Positions 55,555 through 63,630 of a stretch of DNA of 64,000 nucleotides are shown in pieces. The stretch covers positions 1 through 64,000 of the forward strand of contig NZ_JAGGQJ010000035.1 in the NCBI RefSeq assembly GCF_018613325.1, in the 5' to 3' direction. Origin of the DNA: Bacillus sp. ISL-34. GTDB taxonomy: Bacteria > Bacillota > Bacilli > Bacillales > DSM-1321. Positions within the stretch are counted from its first letter, which is position 1. Every line of letters starts with the position of its first letter. Position numbers and translations under genes: made by a program. Below the pieces are notes generated by a model. That model ran no database searches. It was not told the DNA's origin and saw only the letters and a list, made by a program, of their open reading frames with translations.

Positions 55555-55588
55555 GGACGGACCCAAGATTGGGTCCGTCCTTATTTAC
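55555..55588. terminator. bidirectional terminator
   Basis: GGACGGACCCAA and TTGGGTCCGTCC with a two-base loop core, then TTATTTACTT. It separates the radical SAM gene from the converging mini-genes. Confidence 0.8.
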
Positions 55589-55592
55589 TTAT

Positions 55593-55739
55593 TTACTTAT
55601 CACTTTCACGTTTTTTATTTTCTTTTGCCAATATTTCATAAATTTTGGTTGCGTTCATATCGCCGCTGAATTCAATTCCAAATTCAGTTCGTACATGCTC
55701 TCCCATCTTGTCCTCGCTGTTCCATTTTTCTTTATCCAT
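55593..55739 (-). CDS. mini-protein with a motif like alpha/beta-type spore proteins
   Basis: 48 residues: MDKEKWNSEDKMGEHVRTEF, then GIEFSGDMNATKIYEILAKE and NKKRESDK. TEFGIEFSGDMNA resembles the SEFGVNLGADTTA protease site of small acid-soluble spore proteins, but the NGSVGGE region is absent. AAGGA lies eight bases before the ATG, and the start overlaps the previous stop (TAATG). Likely a real gene; the spore role is inferred. Confidence 0.6.
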   Translation of the reverse strand: MDKEKWNSEDKMGEHVRTEFGIEFSGDMNATKIYEILAKENKKRESDK

Positions 55740-55897
55740 TAACTTCTTCCTTTTCTGCCTTGCTTTGAATTGCGGTTGGCACCTTTCATTGCGTTTTCCT
55801 CCATTGCGAACTCATTGGAAAATTCATTTTCAGCTTGGTTTCTTTTTGGTGTTTTGCTTGCTTTAACAGCACCATCCACATTGGCTTTCCGTTTCAT
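55739..55897 (-). CDS. mini-protein resembling gamma-type small acid-soluble spore protein
   Basis: 52 residues, basic at both ends (MKRKANVDGAVKASKTPKR). The middle, NEFSNEFAMEENAMKGANRN, fits the EFA-x-E-x-N-A repeat unit of gamma-SASP (SspE). AAGGG lies nine bases before this ATG; an ATG two codons earlier is too close to it. The stop overlaps the next start by one base, so the two mini-genes are coupled. Family call is tentative. Confidence 0.55.
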   Translation of the reverse strand: MKRKANVDGAVKASKTPKRNQAENEFSNEFAMEENAMKGANRNSKQGRKGRS

Positions 55898-56021
55898 TTT
55901 CATCCACCCTTTTTAATATAGTTTACATTTTTAGAATGGGGTAAAAATGCCGGAAATTATTCAGGGATAATATAGGGACAGACGAGAAAAATAACCGTAA
56001 AGACGGAAAGGGAGACACTAT

Positions 56022-56357
56022 ATGAAAAAGAAATTGGATTCACCAGTCATCGACGATACACAACCACACCAAATTAACGCACCAAGCTTTAAAGGAACGG
56101 GCATAAAACCACAGGCTCCATTCGTGAATGATTATGGAGTCGTCATCGGCGACAGTAAATATGCATCCGAAAACTCACCACTCGAAAATTGGAGTGAAGA
56201 TACAGACCCGGAAATCATGGCTGGAGATGAATGGATACACCCCACCAATGATATAGGCTGGAATTCTACTGAGAACCGTGAACTGTTAGAGGCTAAAAGA
56301 GCGCCGCAGCCGCCTTTCATGCATCCCGATAAAGATGTTAGCACTGATACGGATTGA
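56022..56357 (+). CDS. DUF3905-like hypothetical protein
   Basis: 111 residues, acidic and Pro-rich, without signal peptide or membrane helix. Contains SPLENWSEDTDPEIMAGDEW and IHPTNDIGWNSTENRELLE, which I associate with DUF3905, a short family in spore formers. AAAGGGAG precedes the ATG. Divergent from the two mini-genes; function unknown. Confidence 0.65.
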   Translation: MKKKLDSPVIDDTQPHQINAPSFKGTGIKPQAPFVNDYGVVIGDSKYASENSPLENWSEDTDPEIMAGDEWIHPTNDIGWNSTENRELLEAKRAPQPPFMHPDKDVSTDTD

Positions 56358-56392
56358 GTCGTTCCAGAAGGTCAAAAATCCCATTATCATTC

Positions 56393-56416
56393 AAGGGGTG
56401 CATGACACCCCTTCTT
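56393..56416. terminator. terminator between the DUF3905-like gene and the acyl-CoA cluster
   Basis: AAGGGGTG-catga-CACCCCTT followed by CTTCT. Lies between two converging genes. Confidence 0.65.
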
Positions 56417-56417
56417 C

Positions 56418-57395
56418 TCATTTAACCTGCAAAATCAACTTCCCTTTCGTTTGACGGGCGTTCATTTCCTCATGGACGGCTGCTGCCTTTTCAATCGGAT
56501 AGATGCCGCCGATGGTTAGCTTAAGCTCCCCAGACTCGACGTATGCAAAAAGGGCTTGAATGCTAGGCAACAGTAACTCTGGGCGTTTCATGATCTGTGG
56601 CAGGAAAAAACCTACGACGGATTGATTGCGCCTCATTAATTGCTGCGGGTTCATCGTGTAAGGCTTACGACTGGCATTACCAAAAACAACAAGACGTCCA
56701 AATGGTGCCAAACATTTCAATGTTTTATTGAAAATATCCCCTCCAGCCATTTCAAGCGCCACGTCGACTCCCTTTCCTCCAGTGACCTCTCGTACTTCCA
56801 TTTCCCATCCTTCTTTCGTGTAATCGATGAGTTCATCTGCCCCCATCTCTTTAGCCAGTTCCAACTTTTCCACTGTGCTGGCGGTGGCAATCACTTTTCC
56901 AGCCCCGAAGATTTTGGCTAGCTGGACTGCAATCGTTCCCACTCCACCTGCAGCAGCATGGACCAATACCGTATCCCCCTGTTGCATGCGTCCCATTGTC
57001 TTTAATATATGATAGGCGCTCAGACCTTGAAGGGGCAGGGCAACAGCTTCATGGAACTGAATGGAATCAGGAAGCGGAATGGCCGAGAATTCATCAGAGA
57101 GGGCATATTCTGAATATCCACCTGATTCAATTAAACTCACGACCCTTGTACCAGGTTTGATTTTAGTCACCTTTCCGCCAACTTCCACCACAACGCCAGC
57201 CACTTCCGCACCTGGGATGAACGGAAGCGGCGTAGGTACTACATATTGCCCTTCCCTTCTGGCTGTATCTGCATAATTGACGCCGACACAATCGATTTCA
57301 ATCAGAACTTCATGCCCAGTTGGCACGGGTCTTTCCATTTCAGTCAATTTCAGTACTTCCGGTCCGCCGTATTCTTCAAAATGAATGGCTCTCAT
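56418..57395 (-). CDS. zinc-independent quinone oxidoreductase (MDR family)
   Basis: 325 residues from MRAIHFEEYGGPEVLKL, with AAGGGAGGG upstream. The NADPH motif is VHAAAGGVGTIAVQLAKIFG and the fold is the medium-chain reductase (GroES-like N-terminal part, Rossmann 120-260). No Cys/His zinc ligands are seen, so it fits the QOR (zeta-crystallin) group that reduces quinones or enoyl compounds. Last gene of the acyl-CoA cluster, 16 bases after the hydratase. Confidence 0.85.
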   Translation of the reverse strand: MRAIHFEEYGGPEVLKLTEMERPVPTGHEVLIEIDCVGVNYADTARREGQYVVPTPLPFIPGAEVAGVVVEVGGKVTKIKPGTRVVSLIESGGYSEYALSDEFSAIPLPDSIQFHEAVALPLQGLSAYHILKTMGRMQQGDTVLVHAAAGGVGTIAVQLAKIFGAGKVIATASTVEKLELAKEMGADELIDYTKEGWEMEVREVTGGKGVDVALEMAGGDIFNKTLKCLAPFGRLVVFGNASRKPYTMNPQQLMRRNQSVVGFFLPQIMKRPELLLPSIQALFAYVESGELKLTIGGIYPIEKAAAVHEEMNARQTKGKLILQVK

Positions 57396-57411
57396 CTTTA
57401 TCCCTCCCTTA

Positions 57412-58191
57412 TTAATTTCCTGTAAATTCCGGTTTTCTCTTCTCTTTGAATGCTGCAACTCCCTCCAGATGATCTTCTGTGGAAGCCATCAAGGTTTGCG
57501 TGATGCGCTCCTGTTCTAGTATTTCATCAAGTGTAGCCGTAAATGAATGGCTAACGAGCTTTTTCATCATCCCATAAGCCTTTGTCGGTCCATTTGCCAG
57601 CTTTTCCGCAAGTTTCAATGATTCTTCTTCAAGTTGATGGAGTGGATATATATAATTAATGACACCTAACTGGTATAAGCGCTCCGCAGAAATCGGTTCG
57701 GCAGAAAAGAAGAGCTGCTTTGCAAGGTGGGGCCCCACTAATTTAGGTAAAAAATAAGAACCTCCTCCATCAGAAATCAGGCCTACCTGTGAAAAACTCA
57801 TGGCAAATTGACTATCATCGGAAGCCACGATTAAATCACAAGCGAGTGCCAAATTGAAACCTGCCCCTGCCGCAAATCCATGGACGGCAGCGATTACGGG
57901 AACCTCAGAAGAATCCAGAGCCATTATGCATTCGTTCATTCTGCCGACATGATCATACAATTGACCTGCAGTGGCCTTCCCCATCGACTTTACGTCTCCT
58001 CCTGCAGTGAACGACCTTCCCGCCCCTTTGATGATGACGGCCCTTATATGTGGTGTATGATTTACATCCTTAATCGCTTTCGTCAAGCTTGCAATCATAT
58101 CCGGACTAAACGCATTCAGGCTTTCAGGACGATTCAAAGTCAGGATCATTACATTATCGATTACTTCTGTCAATAAGTGTTCTTTTAACAT
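57412..58191 (-). CDS. enoyl-CoA hydratase/isomerase (crotonase family), PaaG-like
   Basis: 259 residues. Crotonase motifs: AGRSFTAGGDVKSMG with the first oxyanion-hole residues, and AAVHGFAAGAGFNLALACDL with the second. The usual catalytic Glu pair is only partly evident: SQVGLISDGGGSYFLPKLVG places Asp at the second Glu position, as in PaaG-type isomerases. It probably isomerises or hydrates an unsaturated acyl-CoA. Lies between the SDR and the oxidoreductase. Confidence 0.87.
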   Translation of the reverse strand: MLKEHLLTEVIDNVMILTLNRPESLNAFSPDMIASLTKAIKDVNHTPHIRAVIIKGAGRSFTAGGDVKSMGKATAGQLYDHVGRMNECIMALDSSEVPVIAAVHGFAAGAGFNLALACDLIVASDDSQFAMSFSQVGLISDGGGSYFLPKLVGPHLAKQLFFSAEPISAERLYQLGVINYIYPLHQLEEESLKLAEKLANGPTKAYGMMKKLVSHSFTATLDEILEQERITQTLMASTEDHLEGVAAFKEKRKPEFTGN

Positions 58192-58207
58192 TTACCCATC
58201 CCCTTTT

Positions 58208-58987
58208 CTATTTGATCAACCAGCCGCCATCCACCAATAAATCCGTCCCAGTCATATAGGAAGCCTCCGGGGAAGCAGCAAAGGTAATGACATTACTTAT
58301 TTCCTCCGCTCTTCCCACTCTTTCAAGTGCCGTGTTCCGTTGAATGGACTTTACGAATTTTTCATTCTGCAATCCATCCTCCGTTAATGGCGTTTCAATG
58401 AATCCAGGTGATACGGAATTGACCCGAATGCCGACTGCAGCTAGTTCCAATGCCAATGATTTCGTTAAACTGATGACACCTGCTTTAGCAGAGCTGTAAT
58501 GCGGGATGAATGCGCCTGCCTGATGTCCTGAAAGTGAAGCCACATTCACGATTGCCCGATTGGTGGAGCCATCATTTCCACTGCCCGCTCCTTCTTCCAT
58601 CACTTTTCCCAAGTACTTGGAAACAAGAAAGACACTTTTCAAATTGACATGTTGAATCATATCCCAATCAGCTTCAGATGTATCCAAGAGCTTCGAGGAC
58701 TTTGATCCACCTGCGTTATTGATTAAAATGTGAAGGTCACGATATTGTTCCTTCACATACATGGCCAGCTGTATTACATCTTCCTCTACGGTAACATCTG
58801 CGGGGAAAATGTCGGCTACGGGAATCGTATGCCTGGCATTGATTTCTGCAGCTGCTTCCTCCAGCTTTCCCTTCGTCCGCCCTACCAATAACACTTTTGC
58901 CCCTTCGTCCGATAAGCGCATCGCTGTAGCTTTCCCAATACCGGAGCCTGCACCTGTCACCACCGCTATTGATTGTGAAAATCTCAT
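58208..58987 (-). CDS. SDR-family oxidoreductase (3-hydroxyacyl-CoA type)
   Basis: 259 residues. Cofactor motif VTGAGSGIGKATA, NNAGGSKSS, catalytic Ser in NVASLSGH and the YSSAK motif (Tyr and Lys in place), then a GG tail LLVDGGWLIK. ATG with AAGGAG eight bases upstream; the GTG three codons before abuts the site. Likely oxidises a hydroxyacyl intermediate with NAD(P). Cotranscribed with its neighbours. Confidence 0.87.
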   Translation of the reverse strand: MRFSQSIAVVTGAGSGIGKATAMRLSDEGAKVLLVGRTKGKLEEAAAEINARHTIPVADIFPADVTVEEDVIQLAMYVKEQYRDLHILINNAGGSKSSKLLDTSEADWDMIQHVNLKSVFLVSKYLGKVMEEGAGSGNDGSTNRAIVNVASLSGHQAGAFIPHYSSAKAGVISLTKSLALELAAVGIRVNSVSPGFIETPLTEDGLQNEKFVKSIQRNTALERVGRAEEISNVITFAASPEASYMTGTDLLVDGGWLIK

Positions 58988-59015
58988 CCCCTTCACTCCT
59001 TATCTGGATTTTGAA

Positions 59016-59774
59016 CTACGTTTCCTGCCTTTTCAATTCAGCTTCGATCCTTCCATCCACCAACTCTGGGACAAGATCAAACGAACCTTTTTGCGCCGCC
59101 AATTCCAAATCGGCGATCAAACTATGTTTGTCAAACAGCTGTCCGACATACGATGATTTCAGGATATCAAAGGCATTTTCGCTATTCGTGCGATAAAGCG
59201 CATTGGCAGCCTTTGCTGCATCGTTGAGTATGAACGAGCCTCGCGATCCAGCAATCAGGCAATCTATCAAATGGCCTGCACCGTAAAAGTCTTCCAGACT
59301 GAATTCACCTGAGTTTCCCGAACAAACGATGATGATCGTTTCTGTTTTATGATGTTTTTTTATTTTTTCCGCAACAGACGGATTATTCAACAAAGAAGCG
59401 ATATAAACCTTTTTGGCAGCGGCTGAATTTCTCAACGCAACCGTTCCATTAGTCGTGGACAATATTAATGTTTTGCCGCGTACCAACTTACTCAATAGCG
59501 TGGGACTTGGATACATTAAATCATCAACCGGCTTAGCTTTTAGTTCCCCTGCCACTACAAAACCCCCATGGTCCAATTCCTGGCTTTTCACCATGGCCTC
59601 CACCGGATCCATGACAGGTATCACCTGGCGTGCTCCCTCATGAAGTGCTGAAATAATCGTTGTGGTCGCTAATAACACATCCAGTATGACCGCAACTTTC
59701 TCCCCTTCTTGAAGCTTTTCCCCATCTATCTCTTCTTTTTTTAGCAGCAAATGAATGTTTTGTATATTTTCCAT
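59016..59774 (-). CDS. ComB-like 2-phosphosulfolactate phosphatase family protein
   Basis: 252 residues of the ComB fold: VILDVLLATTTIISALHEGA, GKTLILSTTNGTVALRNS (TTNGT 107-111) and CSGNSGEFSLEDFYGAGH. In ComB/YitC the segments read DVLRA and GER; here L35 and L78 replace the two Arg. So the substrate may differ from phosphosulfolactate. No comA gene is adjacent. It ends 28 bases before the SDR and starts four bases after the kinase gene, inside an acyl-CoA operon. Confidence 0.78.
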   Translation of the reverse strand: MENIQNIHLLLKKEEIDGEKLQEGEKVAVILDVLLATTTIISALHEGARQVIPVMDPVEAMVKSQELDHGGFVVAGELKAKPVDDLMYPSPTLLSKLVRGKTLILSTTNGTVALRNSAAAKKVYIASLLNNPSVAEKIKKHHKTETIIIVCSGNSGEFSLEDFYGAGHLIDCLIAGSRGSFILNDAAKAANALYRTNSENAFDILKSSYVGQLFDKHSLIADLELAAQKGSFDLVPELVDGRIEAELKRQET

Positions 59775-59778
59775 TTTA

Positions 59779-60840
59779 TTAAACTTCCTTCGCAGCTACA
59801 TTTGCTGCGTGGGTGAGTAAGCTTTTAACCGTTTTTCCGAGATTGGAAAAACGGGGATCATTAGTCTGGCCTTTTTTATATCGATAATAGATTTGCTGAA
59901 GAATGACGGCCAACTTAAAGTAACCAAATGTTAAATAAAAATCGACGTTGGAAACATCCCTGCCGCTTCTTGCTGCATACAGCTCGATAAATTCCCTTCT
60001 TGTCAGGAAACCAGTTAAAGTCGTGACGGACGCTTGACCCACACCGATTTTGATAAGTTCCGGATCACCGCTTTCCGTCCAGTAGCTTAAAGCCACTCCT
60101 AGATCGGCTAACGGATCACCAACGGTGGACATTTCCCAATCAAATAAACCAACCATCTCTGTAAGGTCGTGGTTAAACATGGCATTATTGATTTTATAGT
60201 CATAATGGATAATAGAAGTCTGGCTATGTTTCGGGATATTCTGTTGAAAATAATCGATAAGCGGTCGAATTTCCTTGATTTCATCTGTTTTTGCTCTCTC
60301 ATAGCGGGAAATCCATCCGCGCACTTGTCTTTCAATGAACCCTTCAGGTTTGGAAATTTCCACCAACCCAGTTTTCTCATGGGGAATCGAGTGAAGATCA
60401 GCAAGCCGATTGACCATGACATGTGAAAGCTGTCGGCACTTTTCCACAGTTGGCTCGATTTCCTTGGGAAATTCGGTATCTATTACAATTCCATGTTTCC
60501 TTTCCATCAGGAAAAATGGGGCCCCCGCAATCGATTCGTCATCCGAGAACAGAATAGGCTCGGGAGCCGCTTGGAAATATGGGTGGATTGAGGAAAGGAT
60601 ATGATGTTCACGCTTCATATCATGTGCCTTTGGAGCAACAGGACCAAGCGGAGGCCTTCTGAGAACAGCCTCCCACTCGCCCATTTTCAGCTGATAGGTC
60701 AAATTGGAATAGCCCGTTGAAAACTGTTGCAATTCTAACGGTTCATTTGGAAGGTCCAATATATTTTTTCTTAGGAAATCTTCTAATCCAACAACATTCA
60801 GTTCCTCGCCGGGCCGAACAGGAATCGTATCGTCAACCAT
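59779..60840 (-). CDS. APH-fold phosphotransferase (ACAD10/LvaA-like)
   Basis: 353 residues of the aminoglycoside-phosphotransferase/choline-kinase fold. The Brenner motif is HYDYKINN (H212, D214, N219) and the metal Asp is in LFDWEMSTVGDPLADLG. Beside acyl-CoA genes, this group (ACAD10/11 kinase domain, LvaA) phosphorylates 4-hydroxyacyl-CoA so that a partner can eliminate phosphate. Activity on such a substrate is inferred. Next to the ComB-like phosphatase. Confidence 0.82.
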   Translation of the reverse strand: MVDDTIPVRPGEELNVVGLEDFLRKNILDLPNEPLELQQFSTGYSNLTYQLKMGEWEAVLRRPPLGPVAPKAHDMKREHHILSSIHPYFQAAPEPILFSDDESIAGAPFFLMERKHGIVIDTEFPKEIEPTVEKCRQLSHVMVNRLADLHSIPHEKTGLVEISKPEGFIERQVRGWISRYERAKTDEIKEIRPLIDYFQQNIPKHSQTSIIHYDYKINNAMFNHDLTEMVGLFDWEMSTVGDPLADLGVALSYWTESGDPELIKIGVGQASVTTLTGFLTRREFIELYAARSGRDVSNVDFYLTFGYFKLAVILQQIYYRYKKGQTNDPRFSNLGKTVKSLLTHAANVAAKEV

Positions 60841-60870
60841 GTTCTTCCACTCCTTTAGACTTTTGTCATT

Positions 60871-61272
60871 CTAATTTTGAACAAGATGTGAAATGAGCTT
60901 TTCTTTAATCATTTCAGGGATAGGCTCACTTTTTTGATTCAAAAAATTAAAACAGACTAAAACAGCACTTCCCTTAGCAATGACTTCCCCAGTTTGTGAG
61001 CAGAGGATATCGTGGACCATTTCACAACTTTTCGTACCTACCTTTTTTATAGATGAACGAATGGTCAAGATTTGATTGAAATATCCCTGAGCAATAAAGT
61101 CGCATTTAGTGGAAGCTAACAAAAAGTTCCATGATTCAACTTTCGTCGCTAGGCCCAAAGCTTCAAAAAATTTCATGCGTGCTTCTTCGAGGTAAATAAA
61201 ATAGCTTGTGTTATTGATGTGACCCAAAGCATCCGTTTCGGAAAATCGGACGTTAACTTCAAATTCATGCAT
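60871..61272 (-). CDS. acyl-CoA thioesterase (4HBT hotdog fold)
   Basis: 133 residues. VNVRFSETDALGHINNTSYF and IYLEEARMKFFEALGL are the 4HBT signature; the hotdog helix follows. It hydrolyses an acyl-CoA, probably to release CoA or drain side products. ATG with GGAGGG in front. Fifteen bases separate it from the preceding hydratase. Confidence 0.86.
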   Translation of the reverse strand: MHEFEVNVRFSETDALGHINNTSYFIYLEEARMKFFEALGLATKVESWNFLLASTKCDFIAQGYFNQILTIRSSIKKVGTKSCEMVHDILCSQTGEVIAKGSAVLVCFNFLNQKSEPIPEMIKEKLISHLVQN

Positions 61273-61287
61273 AAAATCCCTCCTTGA

Positions 61288-62067
61288 TTAACGATGTACA
61301 AAAGCAGGCTTACGTTTATCCAAGAAAGCGGAAACCCCTTCTTTAACATCCTCAGTTTGGAAGATTTCTTCAAAAAGATCCGTTTCAATCTCTAGACCTT
61401 GTTCAAGCGTGGCTTCACTTCCTTCATTAATCGCCTTCTTGATTCTCGAAAGTGCCTGAAGTGAGTGCCTTGTCATTCGTGATGCCAAGATTTTCGCTTC
61501 CGATAAGCCGCAGCCTTGCTCGACGACTTTATTGACAAGCCCGATCTTTTCCGCTTCTATGGCACCTAGCGGATCACCGGTAAATATAATCTCTTTTGCC
61601 TTTGCGTTTCCGACAAGTCTGGACAAACGCTGTGTACCGCCAGCTCCAGGAAATAAGCCTAATTTCACTTCAGGCAGACCAATTTGAACCTGTGTTTCAG
61701 CCACTCGCAAATCACAGGCCAGAGCCAGTTCACATCCGCCGCCCAAAGTCAGGCCGTTTAATACAGCTATTGTAGGTTTAGGAAACTGGTCGATTTTGGT
61801 CAGGACGGCATGACCTTCCTTTACCATTTCTTTCATATTCGGGTTCCCCATCATGCTAGGGAATTCTTTTATATCAGCACCTGCCGCAAATGCGATATTG
61901 CCTGCACCTGTTATGAGTACCGCAACAGTTTCAGTATCTTTTGAAAGTTCATCGAATGTTTCTCCCAATTCTCTGAATACTTGTTTACTGATTACGTTTA
62001 ATGGAGGATTATCTATGGTGATGACCGCAAGCTTATTTTCCTTAACCACTCTAATTAATTTTGTCAT
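61288..62067 (-). CDS. enoyl-CoA hydratase
   Basis: 259 residues, crotonase family. AFAAGADIKEF and AVLNGLTLGGGCELALACDL form the oxyanion hole. The catalytic Glu pair is present: Glu in GGGCELALA and Glu in LPEVKLGLFPGAGG. It hydrates trans-2-enoyl-CoA in beta-oxidation. Overlaps the dehydrogenase gene by four bases (ATGA), so they form a coupled pair. Confidence 0.9.
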   Translation of the reverse strand: MTKLIRVVKENKLAVITIDNPPLNVISKQVFRELGETFDELSKDTETVAVLITGAGNIAFAAGADIKEFPSMMGNPNMKEMVKEGHAVLTKIDQFPKPTIAVLNGLTLGGGCELALACDLRVAETQVQIGLPEVKLGLFPGAGGTQRLSRLVGNAKAKEIIFTGDPLGAIEAEKIGLVNKVVEQGCGLSEAKILASRMTRHSLQALSRIKKAINEGSEATLEQGLEIETDLFEEIFQTEDVKEGVSAFLDKRKPAFVHR

Positions 62068-62951
62068 CGATTCTTCACTCCTTGATTTGGATAATCATAC
62101 CAGCCTTTTCCTGTTTTCCTTCCTAAATGTCCTTTATTCACCTTTTCTTCTATACAAGCATTTGGCTTGTCTTCTGGATTTCCCGTTTCATTGTATCGCT
62201 GCTGCATGACAAAATATCCAACATCAATGCCTGATAGATCCATCAGTTCAAAAGGGCCGATGGGATGGCCTAAAGCTTTCCTGCAAATTAAATCGATATC
62301 CTTATAATCCACAATTCCTTCTTCATACAAATATAAGGCCTCACGCTGCAACGCTCCCAAAATTCGATTGGCTACGAATCCCGATATCTCTTTCCTCAAC
62401 AAAACTCCTGTCCTATTCATTTTCTCTGTGACTTCCATCGCAAGCTTGGCTGTTTCTTCCGATGTTTGATCACTCATGACAACTTCAACACAATCCATCA
62501 CTAGAGGCGGGAAAAAGAAATGCATATTAATGAACTTATCCGGACGATTCGTCACACTAGCAAGCAGGCTATTGACGATCGTTGAACTATTCGTTGCAAA
62601 AATGGTTTCTGCTGGGGCCAATTCTTCAAGTTTAGCGAAGACCTCCTGTTTCACATCAAGTTTTTCAACAACCGCTTCAATGATCAAATCAGCTTCGCTC
62701 GCCGCTTTCTCAAGATCGGAAGTATATTGAAGACGGCTAAAAGCAGCCAATTTACGATCTTCAGACAATTTCCCCTTTTGAACCCATTTAGTTAAAATGA
62801 CGTCCAATTTTTCTTTGGCTGTATCCAACGCTTTTTCCTGAACATCCTGAAGAATCGTTTCGTAACCTCCAAGTGCAGCAAGCATCGCAATTTGATGCCC
62901 CATCTGCCCAGCCCCAATTACGGTTATTGATTGAATTTGCTTGTTGGCCAT
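62064..62951 (-). CDS. 3-hydroxyacyl-CoA (3-hydroxybutyryl-CoA) dehydrogenase
   Basis: 295 residues. NAD-binding VIGAGQMGHQIAMLAALGG at the N terminus; HFFFPPLVMDCVEVV includes the catalytic His, and the C-terminal domain holds GFVANRILGALQREAL and the catalytic partner Glu. The family includes Hbd, PaaH and MmgB. First gene of the downstream operon; a palindromic operator lies between it and tetR. Confidence 0.9.
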   Translation of the reverse strand: MANKQIQSITVIGAGQMGHQIAMLAALGGYETILQDVQEKALDTAKEKLDVILTKWVQKGKLSEDRKLAAFSRLQYTSDLEKAASEADLIIEAVVEKLDVKQEVFAKLEELAPAETIFATNSSTIVNSLLASVTNRPDKFINMHFFFPPLVMDCVEVVMSDQTSEETAKLAMEVTEKMNRTGVLLRKEISGFVANRILGALQREALYLYEEGIVDYKDIDLICRKALGHPIGPFELMDLSGIDVGYFVMQQRYNETGNPEDKPNACIEEKVNKGHLGRKTGKGWYDYPNQGVKNR

Positions 62952-62968
62952 GCCTTCTATCTCCCTTC

Positions 62969-62984
62969 TACTAACTGGTTAGTA
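62969..62984. promoter_or_regulatory. candidate TetR operator in front of the 3-hydroxyacyl-CoA dehydrogenase gene
   Basis: TACTAAC-TG-GTTAGTA has perfect seven-base arms. It sits 18 bases upstream of the dehydrogenase start, between that gene and the tetR stop. TetR repressors of fatty-acid genes use palindromes of this size, so it likely controls the operon. Binding not tested. Confidence 0.55.
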
Positions 62985-62994
62985 TGTAACCTGG

Positions 62995-63558
62995 TCACGC
63001 TTCAATTCCCTGAAGAATCATCCCCATAAAAATGGCTGCAACTTCCTTTTCGGTTTTTTCACCTTCTGGGTCGAACCAATGATAGCTCCAATTGGCCACA
63101 CCCAAAATAGCAAAAGAGATGATGGATGCATCGAGATTGGAACGCAGTTCTCCGCTCTCGATGCCACTAATCAGCACTTGCTCGATTTTATTACGGAACT
63201 CATCCCGCTTAGGAAGGATTTGTGCAAGTTTTTCGTCACTTAGATTTTTCATTTCACGGAAAAAGACCGTTGCGCTTGATTTTTTGGTTTTGATGCTTTT
63301 TAAAAGCATATATACCATATCGAAAAGCTTATCTCTACAGCTTTTCCCAGGTTCTGAAATGATGATGTCCTGCTCACTGAGCAGCTCGTCTATATAAGCT
63401 AGATGAATATCCATAAGCAACTGCTCTTTGCTCGTAAAGTAATAATAAAACGTTCCCTTCGTCACCCCGACCGATTCGACGATATCAGAAATCGACGTTT
63501 CACTAAAGCCCTTCTTTTCAAATAAGCGTATGCTATGTTCTGTCATTTTTTCTTTCAT
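62995..63558 (-). CDS. TetR-family regulator, FadR/YsiA-like
   Basis: 187 residues with an N-terminal helix-turn-helix, FSETSISDIVESVGVTKGTF, then YYYFTSKEQLLMDIH. The ligand domain follows (about 60-187). Its place inside an acyl-CoA cluster suggests it senses an acyl-CoA, as FadR does in B. subtilis. Candidate target: the palindrome just downstream. It lies 72 bases after the CoA ligase stop. Confidence 0.85.
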   Translation of the reverse strand: MKEKMTEHSIRLFEKKGFSETSISDIVESVGVTKGTFYYYFTSKEQLLMDIHLAYIDELLSEQDIIISEPGKSCRDKLFDMVYMLLKSIKTKKSSATVFFREMKNLSDEKLAQILPKRDEFRNKIEQVLISGIESGELRSNLDASIISFAILGVANWSYHWFDPEGEKTEKEVAAIFMGMILQGIEA

Positions 63559-63630
63559 GTAAGCATCCTCGCAATCTGTTAAAATTTCAGCTGAATTGAT
63601 ATCATACGCTTTCGTACAATCAAAGCCTTC

